A stretch of DNA of 64,000 nucleotides from contig NZ_CP114035.2 in the NCBI RefSeq assembly GCF_026898135.2, positions 5,063,501 through 5,127,500 on the forward strand. The letters are read 5' to 3'. A program made the position numbers and the translations under genes. The stretch is from Pseudomonas fortuita (GTDB lineage Bacteria > Pseudomonadota > Gammaproteobacteria > Pseudomonadales > Pseudomonadaceae). This document shows positions 36,140-45,600 of the stretch, in pieces (position 1 is the stretch's first letter; each line of letters begins with the position of its first letter). Under the pieces are notes generated by a model, which did not search any database, had not been told where the DNA came from, and saw only the letters and a program-made list of their open reading frames with translations.

Positions 36140-36517
36140 ATGTCCCTGATCAACGAGTACCGCGCTACCGAAGAAGCCATCAAGGAACTTCAGGCCCGCC
36201 TGGCCAACCTGTCGCAGGATGACAAGCTCAAAAAAGAACTGGAGTTCGAAGGCAAACTGCGCACTCTGATGGGCGAGTACTCCAAGTCGCTGCGCGACGT
36301 GATTGCCCTGCTCGACCCAGAGTCGAAACTGAGCAAGGCACCTCGCGGTGCGGTCAAGACTACTGCCACCAAACGTGCGCGCAAGGTCAAGCAATACAAA
36401 AACCCGCACAACGGTGAAGTCATCGAAACCAAAGGCGGCAACCACAAAACCCTGAAAGAGTGGAAAGCCACTTGGGGTGGTGATGTGGTTGAGAGCTGGG
36501 CAACCCTGCTGGACTGA
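36140..36517 (+). CDS. turA: MvaT/TurA-type H-NS-like xenogeneic silencer
   Basis: A 125-residue nucleoid protein starting MSLINEYRATEEAIKELQAR. Residues 1-60 form the coiled-coil oligomerisation region, a basic linker follows (TKRARKVKQYKNPHNGE), and the C-terminal DNA-binding domain ends KEWKATWGGDVVESWATLLD. It includes the GGNHKTLKEW motif that reads the AT-rich minor groove. MvaT proteins silence acquired DNA; in KT2440 this locus is TurA (PP_1366, from memory). AAGGA lies seven bases before the ATG. Confidence 0.95.
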   Translation: MSLINEYRATEEAIKELQARLANLSQDDKLKKELEFEGKLRTLMGEYSKSLRDVIALLDPESKLSKAPRGAVKTTATKRARKVKQYKNPHNGEVIETKGGNHKTLKEWKATWGGDVVESWATLLD

Positions 36518-36543
36518 TTGTCCGCATTTGCCTTTTGCTTGTC

Positions 36544-36582
36544 GCAACAAAAACGCCGGCACATTGCCGGCGTTTTTGTTGC
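36544..36582. terminator. Bidirectional terminator between mvaT/turA and sbcB
   Basis: Perfect 17-base arms GCAACAAAAACGCCGGC and GCCGGCGTTTTTGTTGC around ACATT. The T-runs on both strands allow termination of the convergent mvaT-type and sbcB genes. Confidence 0.95.
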
Positions 36583-36589
36583 CCCGCTG

Positions 36590-38023
36590 TCAGCCAATTG
36601 CAAATTGTTCCTGCAGTTGCCGGGCGTGCAGTTGCCAAGCTTCCAGCACACGCCGCCCAGCCTCGTCAGCGCCTTCCCAGGCTTTTTGACGCGCCTGTTC
36701 GAAGTCGCCCAGCGTATTGGGCGCCCCCCACTGCGGGTCGCTCAGGCGCTGCTGACAAAAGCCATACCAGCGCTGACGCTCTTCGCTGGTCAAGGTTTCG
36801 GGGAAGTTGCGCGCCCGATAGCGGAACAGCAATTCCGGTAAACGCGGGTCATCGAACATCCACTGCCCACGGCCCAACTGCGCGGGTTCCAGCATACGCA
36901 CTTGCTCACATAAGCGGCGGTCTCGGTCCCCTACAAAACCGTCATACAACTGTTGTTCCGGGTCTTCTGTCGGGGTGAAGTCTTCCTTGCCGTAGATGTG
37001 CGCCAGCTTGTCTTGCCATTGCGCCTGTTGATTAGCCAACTGTTCGCCGCGCAATTGTAACAACGTCAAGTCCAGGCCTAATCGTTGTTGGTCGGCCGGG
37101 CGCAATACCGACAGTGGCGCCAGTACCGGGCAGCGATTGATCTGTACCAGTTTGAGCGGCACCGGTAATTCACCCTCGGCCAGTGCTTCATGACGGGTAT
37201 ACAAGCGCTGGCGTAGAACCTCGGCACTTTCCCTTAGTAACGGTAGGGGTTCCTGATGCAAGTCGCAGACGATCAGCGCATTGCGATTACGTGGGTGCCA
37301 CGCTAATGGCAGTACGACACCCAGGTAATTACGCGCCGCCGAAAAGCGCCCGGATATGTGCACCAGTGGCTGCAACAAACGGATCTGCTCCATCACTTTA
37401 TGCTTGCTGCGCAACTGGAAGAGCCACTCATACAACTTGGGTTGTTTCTGCCGAATCAGACGGGCCAGCGCAATGGTTGCCCGCACGTCGGAAAGCGCTT
37501 CGTGGGCATGCCCATGGTCAATGCCATTGGCTTTGCTCAACAGTTCCAGGCGCAGGCTGGTGCGCCCATCCTGTTGCGGCCATTGAATACCGTCAGGGCG
37601 CAACGCGTAGGCGGTTCGCACGATATCGATCAGGTCCCAGCGGCTGTTGCCGCCCTGCCACTCCCGGGCATAGGGGTCGAAAAAGTTTCGGTACAAACTG
37701 TAGCGGGTCACTTCATCGTCAAAACGCAGGGTGTTGTAGCCAGCACCACAGGTGCCCGGGTGTGCCAGTTGCGCATGCACCCGGGTCATGAACTCGGCCT
37801 CGCACAGGCCTTGCTCGGCCAGCAACTGCGGGGTAATGCCAGTCACCAGGCAAGCCGCCGGGTGTGGCAGGATGTCATCGGAAGGCCGGCAATAAAGGCT
37901 GATCGGCTCATCGATTTCGTTAAGGTCGAAATCGGTGCGCACGCCGGCCACCTGCAGCGGCCGGTCGCAACGCGGGTTGATGCCGGTGGTTTCGTAGTCG
38001 TGCCAGAAAATGCTTGAGGTCAC
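36590..38023 (-). CDS. sbcB: Exodeoxyribonuclease I
   Basis: A 477-residue 3'-5' single-strand exonuclease, similar in length to E. coli SbcB (475). The DEDD exonuclease residues begin in SIFWHDYETTGINPRCDRP (Asp9, Glu11), with GYNTLRFDDEVTRYSLYRNF and HGHAHEALSDVRATIALARL supplying later motifs. The second half is the SH3-like and helical region. GTG at 38023 (MTSSIFW) is chosen because AGGAC lies at good distance; a TTG at 38041 is the alternative. It acts in recombination and mismatch repair. Confidence 0.94.
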   Translation of the reverse strand: MTSSIFWHDYETTGINPRCDRPLQVAGVRTDFDLNEIDEPISLYCRPSDDILPHPAACLVTGITPQLLAEQGLCEAEFMTRVHAQLAHPGTCGAGYNTLRFDDEVTRYSLYRNFFDPYAREWQGGNSRWDLIDIVRTAYALRPDGIQWPQQDGRTSLRLELLSKANGIDHGHAHEALSDVRATIALARLIRQKQPKLYEWLFQLRSKHKVMEQIRLLQPLVHISGRFSAARNYLGVVLPLAWHPRNRNALIVCDLHQEPLPLLRESAEVLRQRLYTRHEALAEGELPVPLKLVQINRCPVLAPLSVLRPADQQRLGLDLTLLQLRGEQLANQQAQWQDKLAHIYGKEDFTPTEDPEQQLYDGFVGDRDRRLCEQVRMLEPAQLGRGQWMFDDPRLPELLFRYRARNFPETLTSEERQRWYGFCQQRLSDPQWGAPNTLGDFEQARQKAWEGADEAGRRVLEAWQLHARQLQEQFAIG

Positions 38024-38065
38024 GGGGTCGTCCTGTATCAAGGTCGACCCGATTCTAGCGCAGCC

Positions 38066-38425
38066 TCAGACAGAAGCGTTGGCAGGCAGGAAACTGAAAT
38101 AATCACGCAGTGAGCGCACGAACTCGTCGAATTCGCGAGGCGCCTGCAACAGCATGAAGCCGGAATCGTAGTGGCCTGGCGTCTGGTCTTCGCGGCACCA
38201 CAGGCAACTGGCGGTCAGGTTGACGAACTGATGCCCGCCGCCAACCAGCGGCAAGCGCAATTGCAGTTCGTAATCGGGCCCTACCAGCACAGGCAGCTGG
38301 CTGATGACCATCAGCCCATCCTCGGAGGCATTACCCAGCTGGCCGATCTCCTGACCGGTAAAACGGTTGAATACCTTGAGGATACAAGGCAGCTGATGAC
38401 GCTCGATGTGGCGCTTGTTGAACAT
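38066..38425 (-). CDS. PilZ-domain protein
   Basis: A 119-residue single-domain PilZ protein starting MFNKRHIERHQLPCILKVFN. The cyclic-di-GMP motif is RHIER (in place of RxxxR) plus GNASEDGLMVIS matching [D/N]xSxxG, so ligand binding is likely. The barrel continues through ELQLRLPLVGGGHQFVNLTA. Proteins of this type link c-di-GMP to motility or biofilm outputs; the partner is not evident. An in-frame extension to 38539 lacks a ribosome site. It lies between sbcB and the lipoprotein gene, all on the minus strand. Confidence 0.85.
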   Translation of the reverse strand: MFNKRHIERHQLPCILKVFNRFTGQEIGQLGNASEDGLMVISQLPVLVGPDYELQLRLPLVGGGHQFVNLTASCLWCREDQTPGHYDSGFMLLQAPREFDEFVRSLRDYFSFLPANASV

Positions 38426-38548
38426 GATCGCGTGTGTATTCCGTACCTGGTGCCAGGAATACAAGGTACTGGCGGTTGTTGTAACAGCTGAGTTACAGAT
38501 TAGCGCAGGGCGCGCAGCAAATCCCGTGAAATAAACCACACCTTGGTG

Positions 38549-38935
38549 TTATCGCCAAGGTGCGGTGGTCACCGGGTTGGCCACAGCCGCTTCGCCGCTA
38601 CGGGCATGCCCGAGTTTTTCAAGGGTCTGCAGGCGTGCCCGGGCACGATAGGCGTACTCGTTGCCCGGGTATTTCTGGATCAGGTACTGATAAGTCTGCG
38701 CGGCATCCACGTACAGCGCCTGGCGCTCCAGGCACTGGCCACGCAGCAGCGACACCTCGGGGTGGATGAACGGCCGCGAACGGCTGGTGCGATCGACCTG
38801 CGACAGCTCCAGCATGACCCGTGCGCAGTCGCCACGGTCGTAGGCGCGGTAGGCATTGTTCAGGTGGTGGTCCATGGACCAGCGGGTGCAGCCGACGGCG
38901 CTGGCCGCCAGGGCTAAAACGATCAGGGCTCGCAT
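38549..38935 (-). CDS. TPR-like small lipoprotein
   Basis: A 128-residue lipoprotein starting MRALIVLALAASAVGCTRWS; the lipobox ends ASAVGC, so Cys16 should be acylated. The mature part is helical and TPR-like (AYRAYDRGDCARVMLELSQV, YVDAAQTYQYLIQKYPGNEY), resembling YbgF/BamD-type repeats. AAGGAGAT precedes the ATG at 38935 and rules out the longer in-frame extension. Likely an envelope scaffold protein; partner unknown. Divergent from pyruvate kinase. Confidence 0.82.
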   Translation of the reverse strand: MRALIVLALAASAVGCTRWSMDHHLNNAYRAYDRGDCARVMLELSQVDRTSRSRPFIHPEVSLLRGQCLERQALYVDAAQTYQYLIQKYPGNEYAYRARARLQTLEKLGHARSGEAAVANPVTTAPWR

Positions 38936-39114
38936 GGGGATCTCCTTTGATGCCTGTGTATCGGCCATCGCCAACAAATCTTCACAGGCTTTTGCAAGCA
39001 TACCCCGACCGTTCAAATGCCACCCTGTCTTGGTCGCAGGTAGTGCAACGGAACAATGACTACAGCGAGATTCAGGAGTAGCCTTTCGCTGCGCTTCACT
39101 ATAGGAGTCTGTGC

Positions 39115-40569
39115 ATGACCATCCGCCGTACCAAAATCGTCGCCACCCTTGGCCCCGCCAGCAACTCGCCGGAAGTGATCGAGCAATTGATCCTTGCCGG
39201 CCTGGACGTGGCACGCCTGAACTTCTCCCACGGCACCCCGGACGAGCACAAGGCCCGCGCTCGCCTGATCCGTGACATCGCCGCCAAGAACGGCCGCCAT
39301 GTCGCGCTGCTGGGCGACCTGCAGGGTCCAAAGATCCGCATCGCCAAGTTCGCCAACAAGCGCATCGAATTGAAGATCGGTGACAAGTTCACCTTCTCCA
39401 CCGCCCACCCGCTGACCGAAGGCAACCAGGACATCGTCGGTATCGACTACCCCGACCTGGTCAAGGACTGCGGCGTCGGTGACGAACTGCTGCTCGACGA
39501 TGGCCGTGTGGTCATGCGCGTCGAAACCGCCACTGCAGACGCCCTGCACTGCGTGGTGATCATCGGTGGCCCGCTGTCGGACCACAAAGGCATCAACCGC
39601 AAAGGTGGCGGCCTGACCGCGCCGGCCCTGACCGAAAAAGACAAGGCCGACATCAAGCTGGCCGCGGAAATGGACCTGGACTACCTGGCCGTTTCCTTCC
39701 CGCGTGATGCCAGCGACATGGAATACGCACGCAAGCTACGTGACGAGGCCGGCGGCAGCGCCTGGCTGGTGGCCAAGATCGAACGGGCCGAAGCAGTTGC
39801 CGACGACGAGACCCTCGACAAGCTGATCGCCGCCTCCGACGCGGTGATGGTTGCCCGTGGCGACCTGGGTGTGGAAATCGGCGACGCCGAGCTGATCGGC
39901 ATCCAGAAAAAGATCATCCAGCACGCCCGCCGCAACAACAAGGCGGTGATCGTGGCGACCCAGATGATGGAGTCGATGATCCAGAACCCGATGCCGACCC
40001 GCGCTGAAGTGTCCGACGTGGCCAACGCCGTGCTGGACAACACCGATGCGGTGATGCTGTCGGCCGAAAGTGCTGCCGGTTCCTACCCGATCGAAGCCGT
40101 ACAGGCCATGGCGCGGATTTGCCAAGGTGCCGAAAAGCACCCGACCAACCAGAAGTCCAGCCACCGCCTGCACACCACCTTCGAACGTTGCGACGAAAGC
40201 ATCGCCCTGGCGGCCATGTACACCGCCAACCACTTCCCGGGCGTGAAGGCGATCATCGCCCTGACTGAAAGCGGCTACACCCCGCTGATCATGTCGCGCC
40301 TGCGTTCGCACGTGCCGATTTTCGCCCTGTCGCCGCACCGCGCGACCCAGGCTCGCGTCTCGATGTTCCGCGGCGTGTACCCGATCGCCTTCGACCCGGC
40401 CTCGCTGCCGGCCGACAAGGTAAGCCAGGCGGCAGTCGACGAGCTGCTCAAGCGTGGCCTGGTGCAACAGGGTGACTGGGTGATCCTGACCAAAGGTGAC
40501 AGCTACCACACCATCGGCGGCACCAACGGCATGAAGATCCTGCATGTCGGTGATCCTCTGGTCGGCTGA
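39115..40569 (+). CDS. pyk: Pyruvate kinase
   Basis: A 484-residue pyruvate kinase starting MTIRRTKIVATLGPASNSPE. Motifs: VARLNFSHGTPDEHKARARL, the catalytic-lysine region WLVAKIERAEAVADDE, and VARGDLGVEIG. The C-terminal allosteric domain includes ALTESGYTPLIMSRLRSHVP. It makes pyruvate and ATP from PEP and ADP, the exit of the Entner-Doudoroff pathway. In KT2440 this gene (PP_1362, from memory) is next to groEL; here a split RHS gene follows its terminator. Confidence 0.95.
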   Translation: MTIRRTKIVATLGPASNSPEVIEQLILAGLDVARLNFSHGTPDEHKARARLIRDIAAKNGRHVALLGDLQGPKIRIAKFANKRIELKIGDKFTFSTAHPLTEGNQDIVGIDYPDLVKDCGVGDELLLDDGRVVMRVETATADALHCVVIIGGPLSDHKGINRKGGGLTAPALTEKDKADIKLAAEMDLDYLAVSFPRDASDMEYARKLRDEAGGSAWLVAKIERAEAVADDETLDKLIAASDAVMVARGDLGVEIGDAELIGIQKKIIQHARRNNKAVIVATQMMESMIQNPMPTRAEVSDVANAVLDNTDAVMLSAESAAGSYPIEAVQAMARICQGAEKHPTNQKSSHRLHTTFERCDESIALAAMYTANHFPGVKAIIALTESGYTPLIMSRLRSHVPIFALSPHRATQARVSMFRGVYPIAFDPASLPADKVSQAAVDELLKRGLVQQGDWVILTKGDSYHTIGGTNGMKILHVGDPLVG

Positions 40570-40598
40570 TCAGCTGCTCGCAGGTCGCGTGCTACAAG

Positions 40599-40629
40599 AG
40601 CCCCGTACAGCTTCTGTCGGGGCTTTTTT
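40599..40629 (+). terminator. Terminator after pyruvate kinase
   Basis: Arms AGCCCCG and CGGGGCT around a 12-base loop, followed by six T. It separates the housekeeping gene from the RHS locus. Confidence 0.9.
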
Positions 40630-40730
40630 CAACGCCACGCATCTCGCCTCTCAAAGACTTATCTAGCGCCAGCCAGCTCGCCACGTGTCCTTGAATTGGG
40701 CCTCTTCACTTCGATGACGAGAGCCTGATC

Positions 40731-41375
40731 ATGCGTGACGCTCCACTACACTCCCAAGCCGGCAACTTTCTTGATTGCTTCAAGACCGCTGTCGACAACC
40801 GAACAGGCCAGTTCTGCTTGGCCATTGCCCTGCCCGTGCCTCCCGCCAACCAGCTGTGCGGGCCAACGCTGAGCGTGACACTGGCTTTCAGCACCCTGGC
40901 CTCTTCCTGTAACCGTGGCTATGGCCTGGGCTGGAGCCTGGGGCTATCGGAAATCAACCTTGATCAGGATAACCCGCGTCTGAGCCTGTCTTCAGGCGAG
41001 CAGTTCGCCATTGATCTGATCAACTCCGACCCGTGCAGTGGTGGCCGGCTGGCATTCTTCGATCAGAAACTGCCAACCTTCACAGTCACGCGTCAAGCCG
41101 ATGGCAATTTTCGGGTCGACAAGCAAACCGGCGAAAGCGAGATTCTTCGCCAACAGGACGACAGCACCCGCTACTTGCTTGAGGAGATGCGCTCACCCGA
41201 AGGGCGCCGCGATCGTGTCCCGGGAAGTGGTGTAACTGAACCAGCCGAAGGTGCCCTGCGGGCCAAAGAGGATGGTCATCGTGGTTCTTGGCTAACGTTG
41301 AGTTTGCGAAGACCAAACACTCACCAGAGAAACCACGATGACCAAGCCCACTATCGCATTGACCGAGTTGGTTGA
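40731..41375 (+). pseudogene. RHS/YD-repeat toxin-like gene, 5' fragment cut by an IS
   Basis: First 160 codons (40731-41210) of a large RHS protein, then 54 codons read from the insertion element until a stop at 41373-41375. The N-terminal domain (AGNFLDCFKTAVDNRTGQFC, GYGLGWSLGLSEINL, LSLSSGEQF) is the type found before YD repeats in Pseudomonas RHS and TcC-like proteins. The last native codons read EEMRSPEGRR. The other half resumes in the same frame at 42600 (LYFDWMPFADG). Removing the IS and one 8-base repeat joins RR to LYFDW and restores a 1668-residue frame ending at 47126. The upstream ribosome site is weak. Confidence 0.88.
41203..41210. repeat. Left target-site duplication of the IS
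   Basis: GGCGCCGC, directly outside the left inverted end. The same 8 bases occur outside the right end at 42592-42599. Eight-base duplications are typical of IS256-family transposition. Confidence 0.92.
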
Positions 41376-42591
41376 GAAAGGGGCAGACGCTGATCTGCTC
41401 AAGCAAATGATCCAGTTCGTTGCCCAGCGCATGATGGAGTTCGACGTCGAAGGCCTGTGCGGCGCGGGCTTCGATGTCAAAAGCCCAGACCGGACAAATA
41501 GCCGTAATGGCTACCGCGATCGTCTTTGGCAAACCCGCGCAGGCGACGTCGACCTTAAGATTCCCAAGCTGCGCCAAGGCAGCTATTTCCCTGGTTTCCT
41601 TGAACCTCGACGCACCGCTGAGAAAGCCATGGCGGCAGTCATCCAGGAGGCCTACATCCAAGGCGTTTCAACGCGTTCGGTGGACGAGCTGGTCAAGGCC
41701 ATGGGCATGACCGGTATCTCTAAAAGCCAGGTCTCACGGCTAGCCGGTGAGATCGATGAGCGCGTTCACGCCTTCCTTGACCGCCCGCTTGAGGGCGACT
41801 GGCCCTATCTCTGGATCGATGCCACCTACGTCAAAGTGCGGGAGGCCGGACGCATCGTCTCGGTCGCCGTAATAATCGCCGTGGCCGTGAACACCGACGG
41901 TGGCCGCGAAGTCCTGGGCATGCGGGTTGGGCCGTCAGAGGCTGAGCCGTTCTGGACAGACTTCCTGCGCAGCCTCATGCGACGTGGCTTGCGGGGCGTG
42001 AAGCTGGTCATCTCCGACGCCCACGAAGGCCTGAAAGCAGCTGTATCCAAGGTCTTCAATGCGACCTGGCAGCGCTGCCGTGTGCATTTCATGCGTAATG
42101 CCATGGCCCACGTCGGCAAAGGTCAGCGCACCATGGTGGCGGCTCTACTGCGCACGGTCTTCGCCCAGGACAGCCGTGCCGAATGCCATCAGCAATGGCG
42201 TTTGGTCGCAGATCAGCTACGCGAAAAATACCCCAAGATCGCGGCGCTCATGGATGGTTGCGAGGATGAAGTGCTGGCGCACATGGCGTTTCCCAAGGCT
42301 CATCGACAGCAGTTGCACAGCACCAACCCGCTTGAGCGGCTCAACGCTGAAATCAAACGCCGCACCGACGTCGTGGGGATTTTCCCCAACGATCCGGCCA
42401 TTACGCGTCTGGTAGGCGCGATGCTGCTGGAGCAGAACGACGAGTGGTGCCTGCAACGGCGTTACATGCAGTTGGAGGCCTTTGAGGCAGTCAGCGATAA
42501 TCCACAGGCCAAGCTGTCGGCCGTGATCAACTAAACGGCAAACTCAGTGGCCAGAGCCATGATGAGTTACACCACTTCCTGGGACACGATC
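41211..42591 (+). mobile_element. IS256-family insertion sequence, complete
   Basis: A 1381-base element bounded by inverted ends. The left end (41211-41237) and the reverse complement of the right end (42565-42591) both read GATCGTGTCCC[G/A]GGAAGTGG followed by TGTAACT, with one mismatch in 27. It carries one transposase gene in the RHS gene's direction. Both 8-base target repeats are intact and the transposase frame is whole, so it is probably still mobile or only recently inserted. It splits the RHS gene at codon 160. Confidence 0.95.
41338..42534 (+). CDS. IS256-family (Mutator-type) transposase
   Basis: A 398-residue DDE transposase starting [20 protein letters not shown]. The N-terminal DNA-binding part includes [20 protein letters not shown] and [20 protein letters not shown], both typical of the family. 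The catalytic triad is Asp in [13 protein letters not shown], Asp in [13 protein letters not shown], and Glu in [20 protein letters not shown]; the spacing and the conserved [13 protein letters not shown] block fit IS256. No frameshift or stop is seen. It cuts and joins the inverted ends at 41211 and 42591. Confidence 0.96.
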   Translation: MTKPTIALTELVEKGADADLLKQMIQFVAQRMMEFDVEGLCGAGFDVKSPDRTNSRNGYRDRLWQTRAGDVDLKIPKLRQGSYFPGFLEPRRTAEKAMAAVIQEAYIQGVSTRSVDELVKAMGMTGISKSQVSRLAGEIDERVHAFLDRPLEGDWPYLWIDATYVKVREAGRIVSVAVIIAVAVNTDGGREVLGMRVGPSEAEPFWTDFLRSLMRRGLRGVKLVISDAHEGLKAAVSKVFNATWQRCRVHFMRNAMAHVGKGQRTMVAALLRTVFAQDSRAECHQQWRLVADQLREKYPKIAALMDGCEDEVLAHMAFPKAHRQQLHSTNPLERLNAEIKRRTDVVGIFPNDPAITRLVGAMLLEQNDEWCLQRRYMQLEAFEAVSDNPQAKLSAVIN

Positions 42592-42599
42592 GGCGCCGC
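42592..42599. repeat. Right target-site duplication of the IS
   Basis: GGCGCCGC, the exact copy of the left repeat at 41203-41210. In the intact gene only one copy would be present, inside the codons for GRR-L. Confidence 0.92.
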
Positions 42600-42614
42600 C
42601 TGTATTTCGACTGG

Positions 42615-45600
42615 ATGCCCTTCGCCGACGGTATATCGACGCTGGCCAGGATCCGCGATGAAACCCGTACATTGCTGGCCCTGGAAACCGAAGCCAGTGA
42701 ACTGCGTTTCGTGCTCAATCCACAAACGGCCCACGCCGCTACTCTGAGGGCGCTGCTGAGCAATGAGCGCTTGAGCCAGCTGTACCTCCCCGACATCGAC
42801 CAGCCATTCGAAATCGAGTACGACGCCCTGAACGTGCCGGGGCAGGCGCAGCTCCTCTTGCCACGTCGCTTTATCGGCCCTCTCGGTGCCCGTGACATCG
42901 TCCACTGGTCCCAGGACAGTGAAGGCCTGCGCATGCCCGAAGGCGGCCCCCTGGCATTCCTGCCCCGCGTCATGGGATGGACCCATACCAGTGCTGGCCC
43001 GGGCAGTGAGCTCCAACGCAGCTACCAGTGGATCGGCGATCACAACCACCTGGGCTATGGCAGCGACCAGGCGTTCGAATGGCATAGCGGGCGGGACAAC
43101 CTCTACCAGGTCAACAGCGACTATCAATACCAGATGGTGGAAGAACAGACCGATGGCCAGGGCATGCTTCTGGCCACAGTCGAACGCACCTGGGACCGTT
43201 TCCACCTGCAGGTAAGTGAAGTGACCCGCCGGGGGCACTGTGAAACGCGCGAGCAAACGCTCTACGGCGTCGATCCGGCACTCAGTTGGGAGGAGCAACC
43301 GGCCTGGTGCCAGTTGCCCCACGAAGTATCGGTCACCTATCTGGATCATTCCCGGCCCGGCCAAAGCCGCAGCGAGAGCACCCGCTATGTCTATGACGAC
43401 TTCGGCAACCCTCTGCGCGTGCTATTCCCCAGCGGCGTCGAGGAATGTTACGAATACTACCCGGCAGAAGGTGCCGAAGGCTGCCCCGCAGACGCACTCG
43501 GCCGGGTACGTTTCCTGAAAAAAAAGACCGTTATCCCCGTCATCGCCAAAGGCGCAGCCCCTGTTCTGGCCACTACTTATACCTACCAGGCGCTACCTTC
43601 GCTGATCGAAGGCGCGTTGCCCCACATACTGGTGGCCAGCGAGCAGCTCGAAGGCCCCGAGAACCGGGTGATCGAGCATACCCGGCAGTTCTACCTGACC
43701 ACTGCAGGTACCACGTATGGCCGGGAAGAAAAGAGCGTCGTCACCCTCGACGGCAAATGCACAACTACCTTTTACAGCTACAGTGCCACCGCGGATGCAC
43801 TGGTGACCGAAGTCACCCTGCAGGGCTTTGAGAACGATGAAGAAAACCGCTCCAGCACCGCTCATGCACAATCGATGCTCACCGGCCAGACTCTCTGGGA
43901 GCGGCACGACAGCGGTGCCATTACCCGTTATGAATATGACCGATTAGGCCGTGTGGTATGCACCAGGTCCGCAGCAGGCAGCCCTTACCAGACCCAGCGC
44001 CTGGCCCGTTATCACCTCAACGACGAGTTCGCCAGGCAAGCCAGGCCGAACGGCCAGTACAATCCGGTATTGATCGAGCAGGTCGATATCACCGGCCGCC
44101 GACAGCGCCAATGGCTCGACGGCGAAGGCCGGGTCGTGAGCATTCACCTTGAAGACCTCGATAACAGCCCGGGCGTGTTCCGCGAAACAAGCCGCAACCA
44201 GTACGATGCCCTCGGACGCCTGGTCAGCCAGACCTCACTGGACTGGCTCAAGGCCGACAACCTGCTCACCTTGACCCGCACAGTCCGCTACGACGACTGG
44301 GGCCACGCCTGCCAGGTGACCAGCCTGGAAGGCATCGAACAGCACCTCCACCACGACCCCATCACCCGCCGCAGCGAACAGTGGCAAGCGGCAGGCAAGT
44401 TACAGGGGCCGCGCCAGGTCATCTCGCACAACGCTGCCGGCAGCCCGGTGGAACAGCAGGATTACGATACCCGCGGGCGACACACCCGCACCCTGCTACT
44501 GCTGCGCGACGGCCTCGACCGGGTCATCGAGCAGCGCATCCAGGTAGAAGGCTCACCCGACATCGTCACCCGCCTGCGCCATGACGCCTACTCACGCATC
44601 ATCGAAAAGCACCTGCCGGACAATACAGTGGTGACCTGGACCTTCGCCGAGCACAGTGATGGCCATCACCCGCAAAGCATTGCTGTCAGCTCGAGCGTCG
44701 GTGAGGCGCAGGCAATGAGCGAAACCGCCTGGATACTCGGCCGCCAGACCTTCGATGGGCTCGGCCGGCAGCGCTCGGTGCAGGTCGCCGGGCGTACCAC
44801 CCACTATCACTACCGCCCAGGCCAGCTGCCGCCCGTCGCCAACACCTTGGCCGATGGCAAGCACGTGACCTACCGCTACGAGCCTCAGTTGGGCAATGCC
44901 CTGCTAGGCACCGCAGCCGACGGCGAAGCCGAGCAGCAGCTGACCTATCATGCCACGCTCGGCATTCCGACCAACGCCCGCGGCGGGCTCGGCAGCCTCA
45001 GCTGGAAACTCACGCCTTCCGGGCTGCCCTTGCGCGACAGCTGGTGCCTCGACGAGGTCGAGCACACCACCCATTGGCGCCATTCGCTCAACGGGTTGCC
45101 AGTGGGATTCACCGACGCTGCGGGAGCCGAACACCATCGCCATCTCGACAGGTTCGGGCGCCTGCAGCGCCTTGAGGTAGACGGCGTACAAACCGAGTTC
45201 AGCTACGACGCCCTCTCCCGCCCGCTGAGCATTACCACCCACGACCCTGCCCGTGCGCGGAGCCTGACCCGGCGAATCAGCTACGACACCATGGGCCGAG
45301 AACAGCGCAGCGTCTACACCGTGAGCGATACCGAGGGGGAGCGTAGCATCACCCTGACGCTGGCCTATTCAGCCCTCGACCAAGTGATCCAGCGCAGCAT
45401 CAACGGCGCCGAAGAGTATTTCGACTACGACCGGCGGGGCCGCTTGGTACGCTACCGCTCCAGCGCCGACGGCGCGCCACTCGACCCGTTCGGCAATCCC
45501 ATCGTCGAACAACGCTATACCTTCAACCCGCTGGATGGTTATCAGCGAGTGGTCAGCACCTTTGCCGACGGTAGCCAGGACGCGGCTGAGTTCAGCTACG